From contig NZ_CP021106.3 of NCBI RefSeq assembly GCF_000355765.4, forward strand, positions 1,211,137 to 1,275,136: a stretch of DNA of 64,000 bases. The letters run 5' to 3'. The notes under the pieces are model-generated. The model was given only the letters and a program-made list of their open reading frames with translations, was not told where the DNA came from and did not search any database. Position 1 is the stretch's first letter, and each line of letters starts with the position of its first letter. This document shows positions 40,170 to 50,009 of the stretch, piece by piece. A program made the translations under genes and the position numbers. The stretch is from Nitrosospira lacus (GTDB lineage: Bacteria > Pseudomonadota > Gammaproteobacteria > Burkholderiales > Nitrosomonadaceae).

Positions 40170-41720
40170 ATGAAAAGAGTAAATATCCTGATCCTGGGTT
40201 TGGGGCTCGCTGGCTTAGGTGTGGGAATGAATAGCGCCACGGGTCAAAACAATAGTGAAACGCGTCAGGGAAGCGGAAGCACGCAGGCGCGTGATGCCGT
40301 CATCAATGCTCAAACGGTTCGTGAAACACCCATTACACGACCCGAACAAAAAAAGAGCGAGCATGACCGCTCCAACATCTTTACTGCCTCGAACGCGGCA
40401 CCTTCTTCCCCCGCTTTTGACAATCAGCCCGATAAGGGAAAGATTTTAGGATTCGATTTTTATCGTGATCCCCTGAATGCCAAAAAACCGACGCAGACGT
40501 TCGAAGAAAGCATGAAAGCCGATGTGGCCGATCGCGCCAGGGTGATGAAAACACAGCAAGAATTGCTTCTCCGGCGTTACGACCTGACTCCCCGGCTTGA
40601 TCGGGAAGCGAAAATGTCGCGCGGCAAGCCGCTCGCGGTGGGTCCCACCGCGCGCTTGGTTGCAGGAATGAGCTGGCAGAAACTCGCCAGCATGTCTCCA
40701 TCGGAAATACGCAGCCAGAACGCATTCCCCTATCCTGCCTTGCCTCATCCCAAGCAAACGCCAGGCGGGCAGGTTTTTCCCCAGGTTCAGGTCAATATGT
40801 TTCCGCGGCTGGAGCGGTTCGACATCGAATTCGATTTACCCGAAGCGTTCCTGCCGGAATTTCCGCCAGCGATTTTTCTTCAGAATCGGCCCGAGCTGGG
40901 CGATGTTTCGCGGGGAGAAGTGGTTTCGATCAATAATTACTATCGCTTGTTCAAGGATCTTCTCACGCCCGTACAGCTTGATGGCCTGCGGATGCTGCTC
41001 ACCCCGTTTCCACAGGAGGAGTTTAATCCGACTGATGACCGCAAAAGCGCGCAACCCAGCCTAGGGGTGACCTGTTTTGATTGCCATGTGAATGGTCACA
41101 CGACCGGACAATTTCATCTCAGTCCCGATATCCGACCGCAGGAGCGGCGCTTTCGCCTGGATACGGTTAGTTTGCGGGGCCTGTTTAATCAGCAGATTCA
41201 TGGCTCAAAACGGAGCCTGCGGTCGGTGGAGGATTTCACCGAATTTGAGTTTCGCACCGCTTACTTCAATGGCGATGCAATCCACTCGATGAAAAAAGGC
41301 CTCACGATTTTTGATCGAATTCACGTTAGCCATATGGCGCAGCTACAGAACATGCTGGATTTTCCGCCTGCGCCCAAGCTGGATAGCCAAGGACGCCTCG
41401 ACCCTTCAAAAGCAAACGAGAAGGAGCTTCGTGGCGAGAAACTCTTTTATGGGAAAGGCCAATGCGCCAGCTGTCATAAGCCGCCCGCTTTCCTTGACCA
41501 TCAGATGCACGACCTGAAACTCGAACGTTTTGTCAATGAGCCGGGTGACGGGCCGATGAAGACCTTTACCTTGCGTGGCATCAAGGACAGTCCTCCCTAT
41601 CTGCATGATGGCCGTTTGCTAACACTCGAAGATACGGTTGAGTTCTTCAATCTGGTATTACAGCTCAAGCTTACGGACGAGGAAAAATCGGATCTCGTGG
41701 CCTACATGCGGCAGTTATGA
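40170..41720 (+). CDS. Di-haem cytochrome c peroxidase-like periplasmic protein
   Basis: 516 residues with a signal peptide (MKRVNILILGLGLAGLGVGM, cleavage near ATG). It has two CxxCH haem c sites: CFDCH at residues 302-306 and CASCH at 432-436. The C-terminal half resembles cytochrome c peroxidases of the MauG/CcpA superfamily (LRGxKDSPPYLHDGRLLTLEDTVEFFN). The first 290 residues have no recognised domain, with PALPHPKQTPGGQVFPQ and similar motifs. Substrate unknown. It lies alone after the Crp/Fnr remnant, has GGAGAT before ATG, and is convergent on psd. Confidence 0.85.
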   Translation: MKRVNILILGLGLAGLGVGMNSATGQNNSETRQGSGSTQARDAVINAQTVRETPITRPEQKKSEHDRSNIFTASNAAPSSPAFDNQPDKGKILGFDFYRDPLNAKKPTQTFEESMKADVADRARVMKTQQELLLRRYDLTPRLDREAKMSRGKPLAVGPTARLVAGMSWQKLASMSPSEIRSQNAFPYPALPHPKQTPGGQVFPQVQVNMFPRLERFDIEFDLPEAFLPEFPPAIFLQNRPELGDVSRGEVVSINNYYRLFKDLLTPVQLDGLRMLLTPFPQEEFNPTDDRKSAQPSLGVTCFDCHVNGHTTGQFHLSPDIRPQERRFRLDTVSLRGLFNQQIHGSKRSLRSVEDFTEFEFRTAYFNGDAIHSMKKGLTIFDRIHVSHMAQLQNMLDFPPAPKLDSQGRLDPSKANEKELRGEKLFYGKGQCASCHKPPAFLDHQMHDLKLERFVNEPGDGPMKTFTLRGIKDSPPYLHDGRLLTLEDTVEFFNLVLQLKLTDEEKSDLVAYMRQL

Positions 41721-41941
41721 GGATAATTTTATGTAGAATGACATTAGAATAAATAAATAAGGGGGGTCGGCAAAGAGCCAGCGATACATCAGAGGTATAT
41801 CATTCAGCGGGCGCATTCTACCGAAAGAGATGAGTGGTCAACTGCCAGTTTACTTTCTATAGATGAGTAGAGCGTCGCCCGACTCATTCCACTCACTTCC
41901 AGCCTTCCGGTTGATGTGTCGAATGTGTCCTTGATGGGTTG

Positions 41942-42799
41942 CTACCGAAGCTCATCAGCTTTCGTTCCCATCATTTCACCGAAGCGGATAGTTCGGCCGG
42001 GCGTCCATAACGGATTAAACACTATTCTGTTTCTGGGAAATAACATTACTACGGTTGAGCCGAGGAGAAACCGGCCCATTTCCCTGCCTTTTTCGAAAAC
42101 CAGAGCCTGCGAATCGTATCGCCAGTCGCGAACCTGGCCGGCCCGCCGGGAATTCACGATACCATGCCACACCGTGGATATACTGCCCACTATCGTCGCA
42201 CCCACCAATACCACTACAAATGGTCCGCGCTCCGATTCGAAGACGCAAACCACGCGTTCGTTGCGTGCAAACAGGCCGGGAATACCCCGGACCGTACCCG
42301 GATTTACCGAGAATAGAGTGCCGGGGATATAGATCATGCGAGTCAACCGGCCACTGCATGGCATATGTACCCGGTGATAATCCTTCGGACTCAAATACAG
42401 GGTTGCGAAGTTGCCATCATAAAATTTTTCAGCCAGCGCACTATCGCCACCCATGAGCGCGGTAGCCGAATAATTGCGCCCTTTAGCCTGTATTATCTGA
42501 TTGCTGCGGATGACTCCCAACTGGCTTATGGCGCCATCGACTGGACAAATGTAGCTTGCCTCGGCTATGGGGCGCTTTTCTGGAAGTAGCGCCCGGGTAA
42601 AAAAATCATTGAAGGTCAGGTAACTGTGGATATCGGAATTAACCGCCTCACTCATATCCACGTCGTAGTGCTGTATGAATCGCCGAATGGCGAAAGTGGT
42701 AAGCGCGCCGGCATTGGCCTTGGCAAACTTGCCCGCCAATTCGGTGAGTGCCTGCTTCGGCAGCAGATATTGAGGAAATACTGAGAAAGCTGTGAGCAC
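41942..42799 (-). CDS. psd: Phosphatidylserine decarboxylase
   Basis: Makes phosphatidylethanolamine in the inner membrane. The pyruvoyl-forming cleavage motif LGST lies in GRFLLGSTVVMLFP near the C-terminus. Other family motifs are LTFNDFFTRAL, CPVDGAISQLG, YLSPKDYHRVHMP and GTLFSVNPGTV. 285 aa, usual length. GTG 42799 start. A good -10 TATAAT is seen on the minus strand (42837-42832), with a weak -35. Confidence 0.95.
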   Translation of the reverse strand: MLTAFSVFPQYLLPKQALTELAGKFAKANAGALTTFAIRRFIQHYDVDMSEAVNSDIHSYLTFNDFFTRALLPEKRPIAEASYICPVDGAISQLGVIRSNQIIQAKGRNYSATALMGGDSALAEKFYDGNFATLYLSPKDYHRVHMPCSGRLTRMIYIPGTLFSVNPGTVRGIPGLFARNERVVCVFESERGPFVVVLVGATIVGSISTVWHGIVNSRRAGQVRDWRYDSQALVFEKGREMGRFLLGSTVVMLFPRNRIVFNPLWTPGRTIRFGEMMGTKADELR

Positions 42800-43016
42800 C
42801 TGAAGTACCTGGAGGGCAAAAATAGTGGGAGATTATAAAGGTTTGGGTTAATTAAGTCTCGGCATGATCGTTTAGGAGGGTGCTTATCGCTTACGGAATA
42901 CTGGAATATGAATCCAACCAGTGAGGAAGCGAGTACCGGTAACTGCCAAGCCCTGATGCCCTGTATTTATCTCAACACGTGCTAAACTAAGATCATACCG
43001 TTATCGCTCCATTTTT

Positions 43017-46000
43017 ATGACACGAGCTGATAAAAAAAAATCCGGGGCTGATTCGGTAGCCTCGAATAATTCCTCATTTACAGAAAGAAATCTTCCAGAC
43101 GCCCAGTTCGTTGATCGCGCGACGGGGCAGAAGTCTCCACTGTTTCCGATCGTGGGAATCGGCGCGTCAGCAGGAGGGGTGGAGGCGCTGCAGAGATTAT
43201 TCAAGGTGCTTCCATCCGCTCATGGCATCACTTACATCGTAGTGGTGCATCTCGCACCGGATTATCCCAGTCATCTGCCCGATATTCTGGCAAACAATAC
43301 TTCACAGCGGGTTGTACAGGTTCGCGGCGATATGCCTGTCGAGCGTAATACGGTTTACGTGATCCCGCCTAATCACTACCTGATACTGGACGGCGGATAT
43401 TTGCGCCTTCAGCAGGTACCTCAGCCGCGGCCGTCGCCACAAGCTATCGACCGGCTCTTCATATCGCTGGCGGAAGAACTCCAGGAAGGCGCTATAGGTA
43501 TCATTCTTACCGGCGCTGATCATGACGGCACGGTGGGGCTTAAAGCCATCAAGGCTGCAGGCGGGATGGTCATGGCGCAGTTACCCGCGACGGCACAGCA
43601 TCCGGATATGCCGGAGAGCGCGGTGGAGACCGGCCTGGTTGACTACGTGTTACCTATTGAAGAGATGGGCGGGGCACTCAAGCAATACATCGATCCACCC
43701 ACCCTATGGCAGCCTGAGCCTTCCACGCCATCGGCGGAAGACCTTCAGATTCTAAGGGATATCATTGCTTTCCTGTCCACATGCGGAGGCGGGGATTTTC
43801 GGGGATATAAAGAAGGAATGCTCATGCGCCGCACCAAGCGCCGCATGGCATTGCAGGGGCTGGTCAATCTGGCATCCTATGCGGCTTACCTGCGGGAGCA
43901 CCCTCCCGAGGTCAAAGCGTTGGGGAAAGATTTTTTAATCAAAGTTACTGAATTCTTTCGCGAACCCCCGGCATGGCAAGCCCTCGAGCAGCAGGTATTG
44001 CCGAGGATTATCCAGGGTCTTGCTCCCGGCGAGCCGCTACGTGTATGGATAGCCGGATGTTCCACGGGAGAAGAGGCCTACAGCATGGGTATCGCCTTAT
44101 TTGAATTGATGAGCAAGGGAGGCGTAAACCTGAAATTGAATATTATCGGCTCCGATCTCGACCAGACATCCCTGGACATTGCCCGGGCCGGCAGTTATCC
44201 GGCAAGCATCAGCACTGTATTAAAGCCAGAGTTGCTGACCCGCTACTTCATCAAGAACAATGACGGTCAGTTCGTTATTCGCAAGGCACTTCGGGAATCG
44301 GTTTTGTTTTCGCAGCATAATCTCCTGGCCGATCCGCCGTTTTCCCATATGGATCTGGTCAGTTGCCGCAATCTTTTGATCTACATGAAGCCGGACGTGC
44401 AAGACAAGCTGCTGCGGATGTTTCATTTTGCGCTGAACCCGGAAGGTTATCTATTTCTGGGAAAATCCGAAACAATCGGCGAGCATCACGAACTCTTTAT
44501 GCCGATCGACAAACAACACCGTATTTATCGCGCTCTACCCACCAAGCGGAAGATGCTTGTCAAACTTCCGTTGGTGCCTGATACCTCGGCGACACAACTG
44601 GGTTCTCATCTGATAGCAGGACAGGTTCCGCGCCCGACTCACGCCGAGCTGGTGCGAGAACTCCTGCTCAGGCAACGTTCCGCCACCGCAGTATTGATCG
44701 ACCGGGATTCGCAGGTATTGTATTTCTATGGCCCCACGCGCGAATTCCTATGGCAACCGGAAGGGTCCGCGACCCGGGATCTGATGGCCATGGTGTCGGA
44801 CGAGATGCGCATTGTCCTTCGCGCGGTGATCCATTCGGTTCGCAACGAGGGAAAGACGGGCGAGATTATATTGCCTGCTCCACAGGGAGAGAATCGCCAG
44901 TTGCGCATCAGGGCCGTCAAGGCCGGGGAGGAGAGCGGTGGCCTCGTGCTCATTACATTCGAGCATGAATCCCTTGGCATAGAACCGAACCAGGCGGCCG
45001 CTGATGCCGAGTCGTGGGCGAAACGGCAGCTCGAGGATGACTTGCGCATGACACGGCTGGACCTCGAGGCGTCGATCCAGGCACTCGAGGCAAGCAACGT
45101 GGATCTTCGCATTGCCAATGAAGAGGCGATGTCCATGAATGAGGAGCTCCAGTCGGCCAATGAAGAACTGGAAACGTCGAAGGAGGAGCTCCAGTCGGTA
45201 AATGAAGAATTGAATACCGTGAATGGCGATCTGGAACGCACCGTTAATAATCTGCGCACGGTTAACGACGATCTGACCAATCTACTGGCAAGCAGCGATT
45301 TGCCTACTTTGTTCCTCGACCGCGAGTTTCGCATAAAGCGCTTCACTCCTGCGTCCCGCCGGCTTTTCAGTCTCATTCCCTCGGATATAGGGCGTCCGAT
45401 CAGTGATTTCACATCCCGGCTCGAGCCACAGGATCTTATAACGGTCGCCGGTAATGTTCAGCGTTCAGGCTCGATTGCAGAAGATGAGGTTCACACGGCC
45501 GAGGGGAATTTCTATCTGCGCCGTGTATTGCCCTATCGCGTTGAGGAAGACCGGGTTGAGGGGGTCGTGGTTACCTTTGTGCCCATTGATGCGCTGAAGC
45601 ATGCGGAACAAGAGATCAGGGAAAGCGAGAAACGCTTTCGCATGCTTGCCGATACCGCGCCGGTATTTATCTGGATCAGCGGCCTTGGTAGCAAGCTCGA
45701 ATTTGTAAACCGTCGTTTTGCCGACGAGACCGGGAAGTCAAGCGAGGATTTATTGGGTGCGGGGTGGCATGATCTTGTTCCTGCCGGCGATTTAACGGGT
45801 TATCTGGCGGAATGTGCAGGTGCGGAAGCCAACCGCAGAGGTTACGACTACGAGTTGAGATTGCGCAAGGTGGATGGCAGGTATAACTGGATGCGTTTTG
45901 TCGGTGAACCACGGTTCGAGGGAAAGCAGGTGACCGGCTTTGTCGGTTCCAGCGTCGATATCCAATACCACAAGGATGCCGAGGAGGAGCTGCGCAGCGC

Positions 46001-47105
46001 CGACCGGCGCAAGGATGAGTTTCTTGCCATACTCGGACATGAGCTTCGCAATCCACTTTCCCCCATACGCAACGCCGCCCAGGCATTGGGATTCATTGAC
46101 TCCGACGATAAACGCCTTTCATGGGCCCGGGAGACCATCACCCGGCAGGTGGATCACATGACTCGCCTGGTAGACGATCTGCTTGATATCGCCCGGCTCA
46201 CACGGGGCACGCTTACGCTACGGAAGGAAACGGTAGATATGGCGGTTATCGTGCATCACGTCGTGGAATCAACCAAGGCGCTGGTGGACGCCCGGAAGCA
46301 CCATCTGACTATAGCGATCAGGGATGAGCCGCTTTTTGTCAGCGGCGATCCCGTCCGCCTGACCCAGATCGTCGAGAATCTTCTCACCAATGCGATTAAA
46401 TTCACTGAAGAAGGCGGCAAGATTTCGCTGGATGTCCATCGTGAAGGGCAAGAGCTGGTCATGTCGGTCAGGGATAACGGAATCGGCATACCCCAGCGCA
46501 TGCTGTCGAAGATTTTTGAGCTTTTCATGCAGGAGCAACGCGCAATCAGAAAATCGAGCAGCGGCCTCGGTATTGGTCTTTCGCTGGTATTTCAGCTCGT
46601 GTCCCTGCACGGCGGCTCAATCAAGGCACTGAGCAAGGGGCCTAATCAGGGCAGCGAGTTTGTGCTTCGGCTTCCCGTGGTGGATATCGTGCCCGCACCG
46701 GCTCCAGTTGCAAGCACGGCGCCCGCGGCGGGTACGGAACGCGTCCTGATAGTGGACGACAATATGGACAATGCGGATACGATGGCCATGCTGATGGCGA
46801 CCTATGGATATGAGGTGCGCGCAGTCTATGATTTCGAGTCGGCTCTGCGGGAAGCAACGTCGTTCCTGCCGCATGTCGCCCTGCTTGACTTAAGCAAGCC
46901 CGAGCCTGATGGACTGGAACTGGCGAAGCGATTTCAACAAATGACCGAGACCCAGAAAACCGCATTGATCGCGTTTAGTGGCTATGGGCAGCCTGATGAT
47001 CTCGAACGAACCAGGAATGCGGGGTTCGTGCATCATCTGGTGAAACCGGTCGATCCGGTTGCAATCCATAAGCTGATAAAGTCGGTGACGTTGAATGCTC
47101 GTTGA
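43017..47105 (+). CDS. CheB-CheR-PAS-PAS-histidine kinase-receiver hybrid protein
   Basis: 1362 residues in one chain. A CheB methylesterase domain (about 45-230) has the catalytic Ser in GIGASAGGVEAL (Ser 51), His in VVVHLAPDYPSH and Asp in LTGADHDGTVGL. A CheR methyltransferase (about 245-510) has WIAGCSTGEEAYS, and CRNLLIYM. Then comes a coiled coil of NEELQSANEELETSKEELQ repeats (about 670-755), two PAS domains (about 760-990), HisKA with His 1008 in LGHELRNP, a HATPase (NLLTNAIKFTEEGG, GLGIGLSLV) and a receiver domain with Asp 1291. No che operon is nearby. It belongs to the chemotaxis-methylase-linked sensor kinases; ligand unknown. Confidence 0.9.
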   Translation: MTRADKKKSGADSVASNNSSFTERNLPDAQFVDRATGQKSPLFPIVGIGASAGGVEALQRLFKVLPSAHGITYIVVVHLAPDYPSHLPDILANNTSQRVVQVRGDMPVERNTVYVIPPNHYLILDGGYLRLQQVPQPRPSPQAIDRLFISLAEELQEGAIGIILTGADHDGTVGLKAIKAAGGMVMAQLPATAQHPDMPESAVETGLVDYVLPIEEMGGALKQYIDPPTLWQPEPSTPSAEDLQILRDIIAFLSTCGGGDFRGYKEGMLMRRTKRRMALQGLVNLASYAAYLREHPPEVKALGKDFLIKVTEFFREPPAWQALEQQVLPRIIQGLAPGEPLRVWIAGCSTGEEAYSMGIALFELMSKGGVNLKLNIIGSDLDQTSLDIARAGSYPASISTVLKPELLTRYFIKNNDGQFVIRKALRESVLFSQHNLLADPPFSHMDLVSCRNLLIYMKPDVQDKLLRMFHFALNPEGYLFLGKSETIGEHHELFMPIDKQHRIYRALPTKRKMLVKLPLVPDTSATQLGSHLIAGQVPRPTHAELVRELLLRQRSATAVLIDRDSQVLYFYGPTREFLWQPEGSATRDLMAMVSDEMRIVLRAVIHSVRNEGKTGEIILPAPQGENRQLRIRAVKAGEESGGLVLITFEHESLGIEPNQAAADAESWAKRQLEDDLRMTRLDLEASIQALEASNVDLRIANEEAMSMNEELQSANEELETSKEELQSVNEELNTVNGDLERTVNNLRTVNDDLTNLLASSDLPTLFLDREFRIKRFTPASRRLFSLIPSDIGRPISDFTSRLEPQDLITVAGNVQRSGSIAEDEVHTAEGNFYLRRVLPYRVEEDRVEGVVVTFVPIDALKHAEQEIRESEKRFRMLADTAPVFIWISGLGSKLEFVNRRFADETGKSSEDLLGAGWHDLVPAGDLTGYLAECAGAEANRRGYDYELRLRKVDGRYNWMRFVGEPRFEGKQVTGFVGSSVDIQYHKDAEEELRSADRRKDEFLAILGHELRNPLSPIRNAAQALGFIDSDDKRLSWARETITRQVDHMTRLVDDLLDIARLTRGTLTLRKETVDMAVIVHHVVESTKALVDARKHHLTIAIRDEPLFVSGDPVRLTQIVENLLTNAIKFTEEGGKISLDVHREGQELVMSVRDNGIGIPQRMLSKIFELFMQEQRAIRKSSSGLGIGLSLVFQLVSLHGGSIKALSKGPNQGSEFVLRLPVVDIVPAPAPVASTAPAAGTERVLIVDDNMDNADTMAMLMATYGYEVRAVYDFESALREATSFLPHVALLDLSKPEPDGLELAKRFQQMTETQKTALIAFSGYGQPDDLERTRNAGFVHHLVKPVDPVAIHKLIKSVTLNAR

Positions 47106-47108
47106 ATA

Positions 47109-48947
47109 TCAACCAGGTGTTGGCAGGACATCCGGTTTCTGCGTCATATGTTTATCCCCTGCAGACGCGTTCTGTTCTTCCTGTTGCTGGAGTTCCCACA
47201 TATACGCATAGGTGCCGTTTGCCGCGAGTAGCTCCCGATGGGTGCCACGCTCGATAATACTGCCGTTGCTCATCACCAGAATCTGATCGGCGTCCGCGAT
47301 CGTGGATAGCCGATGGGCGATGGTTAGCGTGGTACGGTTGACCGCGATACGCTTCAATTCAGCTTGTATGGCCTTTTCCGAGTTTGAATCCAGTGCCGAG
47401 GTGGCTTCGTCAAAGATCAATATCGCAGGTTTTTTCAGGATCGCGCGAGCAATCGCAACCCGTTGTTTTTCTCCGCCAGATAGCTTTAATCCACGTTCAC
47501 CCACCCTGGTTTCGTACTTATCCGGCAGATTTTCGATGAAATCATGAATGTGTGCCGATCGGGCAGCTTCGAATACCTCCTCGCGGCTTGCGTCAGGTCG
47601 TCCGTAGGCGATATTGTAATAAATGCTGTCATTAAACAGGACGGTGTCCTGCGGGACAATGCCCACGGCTTTACGCAGGCTCTGCTGTGTCACGTGGCTG
47701 ATATCCTGGTCGTTTATCAGAATCCGGCCGGTGGTGATATCGTAAAAACGGAAAAGCAGCCTGGACAGTGTTGATTTGCCCGAGCCGCTGTGTCCGACCA
47801 CGGCTATGTTACGGCCTGCCGGGATATCGAAACTGACATCAAACAGAATCTGACGGTTGGGCTCATAGCTGAAGTTTACCCGCTCGAAGCTAACTGCCGC
47901 GTTTCCCGGAATGAGGCTGGTTGCGCCGGGTTTGTCTTTGATCTCCTCATGCTCCGCCAGTAAATTGAACATTTTCTCCATGTCTGCCAGCGAATGCTTG
48001 ATTTCACGGTAGACGAACCCGAGAAAATGCAACGGCATATACAGTTGCAGCATGAAAGCATTGATCAGCACCAGGTCGCCCAGGGTCATGCTGCCTTTGA
48101 TCACGCCGTCAGCCGCCAGCCACAATAGCAAGGTTACGCCCACCGCGATGATCGCGCTTTGCGCGGAGTTGAGGGCGGCAAGCGAAGTCTGATTGCGAAT
48201 CGCCGCGGCCTCCCATTTCTGCATGTGTTCGTCGTAGCGCCGCGCTTCCCAGGACTCATTGCTGAAATATTTGACCGTTTCGTAGTTCAGCAAGCTGTCA
48301 ATCGCTTGCGTATTGGCTTTCGAGTCCATGTCGTTCATGGTCCGGCGGAATATCATGCGCCATTCTGTAACGATCAGCGTGAGCGCAATGTAGGCGACAA
48401 GCGTCGCAAAGATGATCACCGAGAACCAGACGTCATATCTGGAAAGGAGAATGGCCGCCACCAGACCGATTTCGAGCAATGTCGGCAGGATGTTGAACAG
48501 CATGAAATTAAGCAGAAAGGAAATACCGCGCGTCCCGCGCTCGATGTCGCGTGATACGCCGCCGGTCTGCCGTTCCAGATGAAAGCGCAAGGACAGTGCG
48601 TGCAGGTGGCCAAACACCTTGATCGCTACCCGCCGGATCGCGCGCTGGGTTACCTTGGCGAATATCGCATCGCGCAACTCGCCGAACAATGTGCTGCACA
48701 GGCGCAGGGCACCGTAGCCGACCAGCAGTAGAACCGGCAGGCCCCGCAGAGCTTGCGGCTGGTCGAGTGCATCGACAATCTCCTTCAGAACCAGTGGCAC
48801 GGCGACATTGGCTAGCTTGGCAATCACCAGGAATGCCAATGCCGCCACCACCCGGCCTTTAAATTCCCACAGATAGGGCAACAGGGAGCGAATGGTTTGC
48901 CAGTCGTTACGATGAGTCGATGGCTTTTCCAGGCGAGTGGGACGCAT
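47109..48947 (-). CDS. Atm1/HMT1-type ABC exporter, fused permease-ATPase
   Basis: 612 residues. Six membrane helices (about 30-310) are followed by an ATPase domain with Walker A GHSGSGKST, signature LSGGEKQRVAIARA, Walker B ILIFDEATSALD and the H-loop LTIAHRLSTI. The membrane-domain motifs (ERGTRGISFLLNFMLFNILPT and SLLNYETVKYFSNE) mark the Atm1/HMT family that exports glutathione-linked compounds or metals. Stop 3 nt from the convergent CheB-CheR protein. A perfect palindrome lies 13 nt upstream of the start. Confidence 0.9.
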   Translation of the reverse strand: MRPTRLEKPSTHRNDWQTIRSLLPYLWEFKGRVVAALAFLVIAKLANVAVPLVLKEIVDALDQPQALRGLPVLLLVGYGALRLCSTLFGELRDAIFAKVTQRAIRRVAIKVFGHLHALSLRFHLERQTGGVSRDIERGTRGISFLLNFMLFNILPTLLEIGLVAAILLSRYDVWFSVIIFATLVAYIALTLIVTEWRMIFRRTMNDMDSKANTQAIDSLLNYETVKYFSNESWEARRYDEHMQKWEAAAIRNQTSLAALNSAQSAIIAVGVTLLLWLAADGVIKGSMTLGDLVLINAFMLQLYMPLHFLGFVYREIKHSLADMEKMFNLLAEHEEIKDKPGATSLIPGNAAVSFERVNFSYEPNRQILFDVSFDIPAGRNIAVVGHSGSGKSTLSRLLFRFYDITTGRILINDQDISHVTQQSLRKAVGIVPQDTVLFNDSIYYNIAYGRPDASREEVFEAARSAHIHDFIENLPDKYETRVGERGLKLSGGEKQRVAIARAILKKPAILIFDEATSALDSNSEKAIQAELKRIAVNRTTLTIAHRLSTIADADQILVMSNGSIIERGTHRELLAANGTYAYMWELQQQEEQNASAGDKHMTQKPDVLPTPG

Positions 48948-48960
48948 TACTCAGCCAGTT

Positions 48961-48987
48961 CTGCCGGATTCAACCTGAATCCGGCAG
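48961..48987. repeat. Perfect 12-bp palindrome directly upstream of the ABC exporter
   Basis: CTGCCGGATTCA (48961-48972) and its exact complement TGAATCCGGCAG (48976-48987) are separated by ACC. It lies 13 nt before the exporter ATG, between that gene and a 460-nt non-coding stretch. No T-run follows on the minus strand. Operator, leader stem or relict terminator are all possible. Confidence 0.7.
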
Positions 48988-49451
48988 TTGGACGGGGTGG
49001 GGTGCGTGGGTTTTTCGGTGCACGGCAGGGCGCACCACACCTTGTAACGAATCCACTACAAAGATAAAGGTCAAGTAGCATAGAAAGTCTTTGTGAATCA
49101 TACCGCTAAACTGGAAAATGGGGGGTCAATGGCTGGACCAGGATTCAAGGGTAATCTGCTGCAAGAGCTCCTGTGGCGCCATATTTCGCCGCTTCTTGGC
49201 TGACAGGTCAACTACTGGTCTTCAAGATCCTCAAAATCTGTCATCCCCGGTCTTTTTGATTCTTCAAATCGGGAGGTGCCAGAAAGAATTCAAATGACTC
49301 ATGGAACACAGTATATCGTGATTTCGCGTCAGCGCCTGCCATGTGAGATTCAGAGGTAGCTTGCATTTATATCCGAGTACATAAAGAATAGACAAAGTCG
49401 TCAATCAAAATACGTTTTCACGTTTCCCAACCTCCAGGAGAGATACCAAAA
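48988..49451. other. Long intergenic region, nothing recognised
   Basis: About 465 nt with no supported reading frame or RNA family. The last 15 nt hold the AGGAGAG ribosome-binding site of the next gene. Confidence 0.5.
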
Positions 49452-49859
49452 ATGGAAATCACCTGCTATCGCGATAATGAAGTAGGACATGATTCCCGCT
49501 ATCTGCCCGCAGCCACTTACAATCTTGCGATTACGCTGCTTGCCCGTTGTCCCAGCGGCCATTTATTCGTTCCTATTCGTTCTATGCAGTACCTGGCCAT
49601 TCTGGATGCTGAGGAATTCGTTTTTCTGGATGGTGAGCGCAGATGCTGGATTGACATCGCGTGGCGCAACTTTCGATCCCGGGCGCGAACTTCCCTTGAT
49701 CAGCCGGTGGAGTATGATGCGGTTTATTATCGTTCTGACCCGGCGGGCATCATGTCACGCTTGCAGACGGAATTTCCCCGTGCATTGCAAGTCTTGGCCG
49801 GAAAGGCGAAGTTCGATGGCACGGCGCGGGTGATCAAGTTTCCTGCATCCAGCGTTTAA
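49452..49859 (+). CDS. Hypothetical protein, 135 residues
   Basis: ATG 49452 with AGGAGAG upstream. The globular, soluble protein (MEITCYRDNEVGHDSRYLPA...) contains CPSGHLFVPIRSMQYLAILD and FVFLDGERRCWIDIAWR. No signal peptide or membrane helix. I do not recognise the family. It might be an accessory-gene product because it stands alone beside a long non-coding stretch and converges on the cbb locus. Confidence 0.7.
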   Translation: MEITCYRDNEVGHDSRYLPAATYNLAITLLARCPSGHLFVPIRSMQYLAILDAEEFVFLDGERRCWIDIAWRNFRSRARTSLDQPVEYDAVYYRSDPAGIMSRLQTEFPRALQVLAGKAKFDGTARVIKFPASSV

Positions 49860-50009
49860 TCGCCGTTTCCGGGGTCAGGGGCGCACTCGAGGTTTCCTGA
49901 TTGGATCAGAAAAGTAATGCAGCAGGTGATGTGGCAGAAAACAGGATATACACTATGGTTTTCCGTCACAACTTACCCCATGGACGCATATTTGCCCGTT
50001 TCCCAGCAG

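Noticed and set aside
48948-49451. Possible small RNA or attachment site in the long intergenic region
   Set aside because: Apart from the palindrome at 48961-48987, no structure, integrase or direct repeats to support either.
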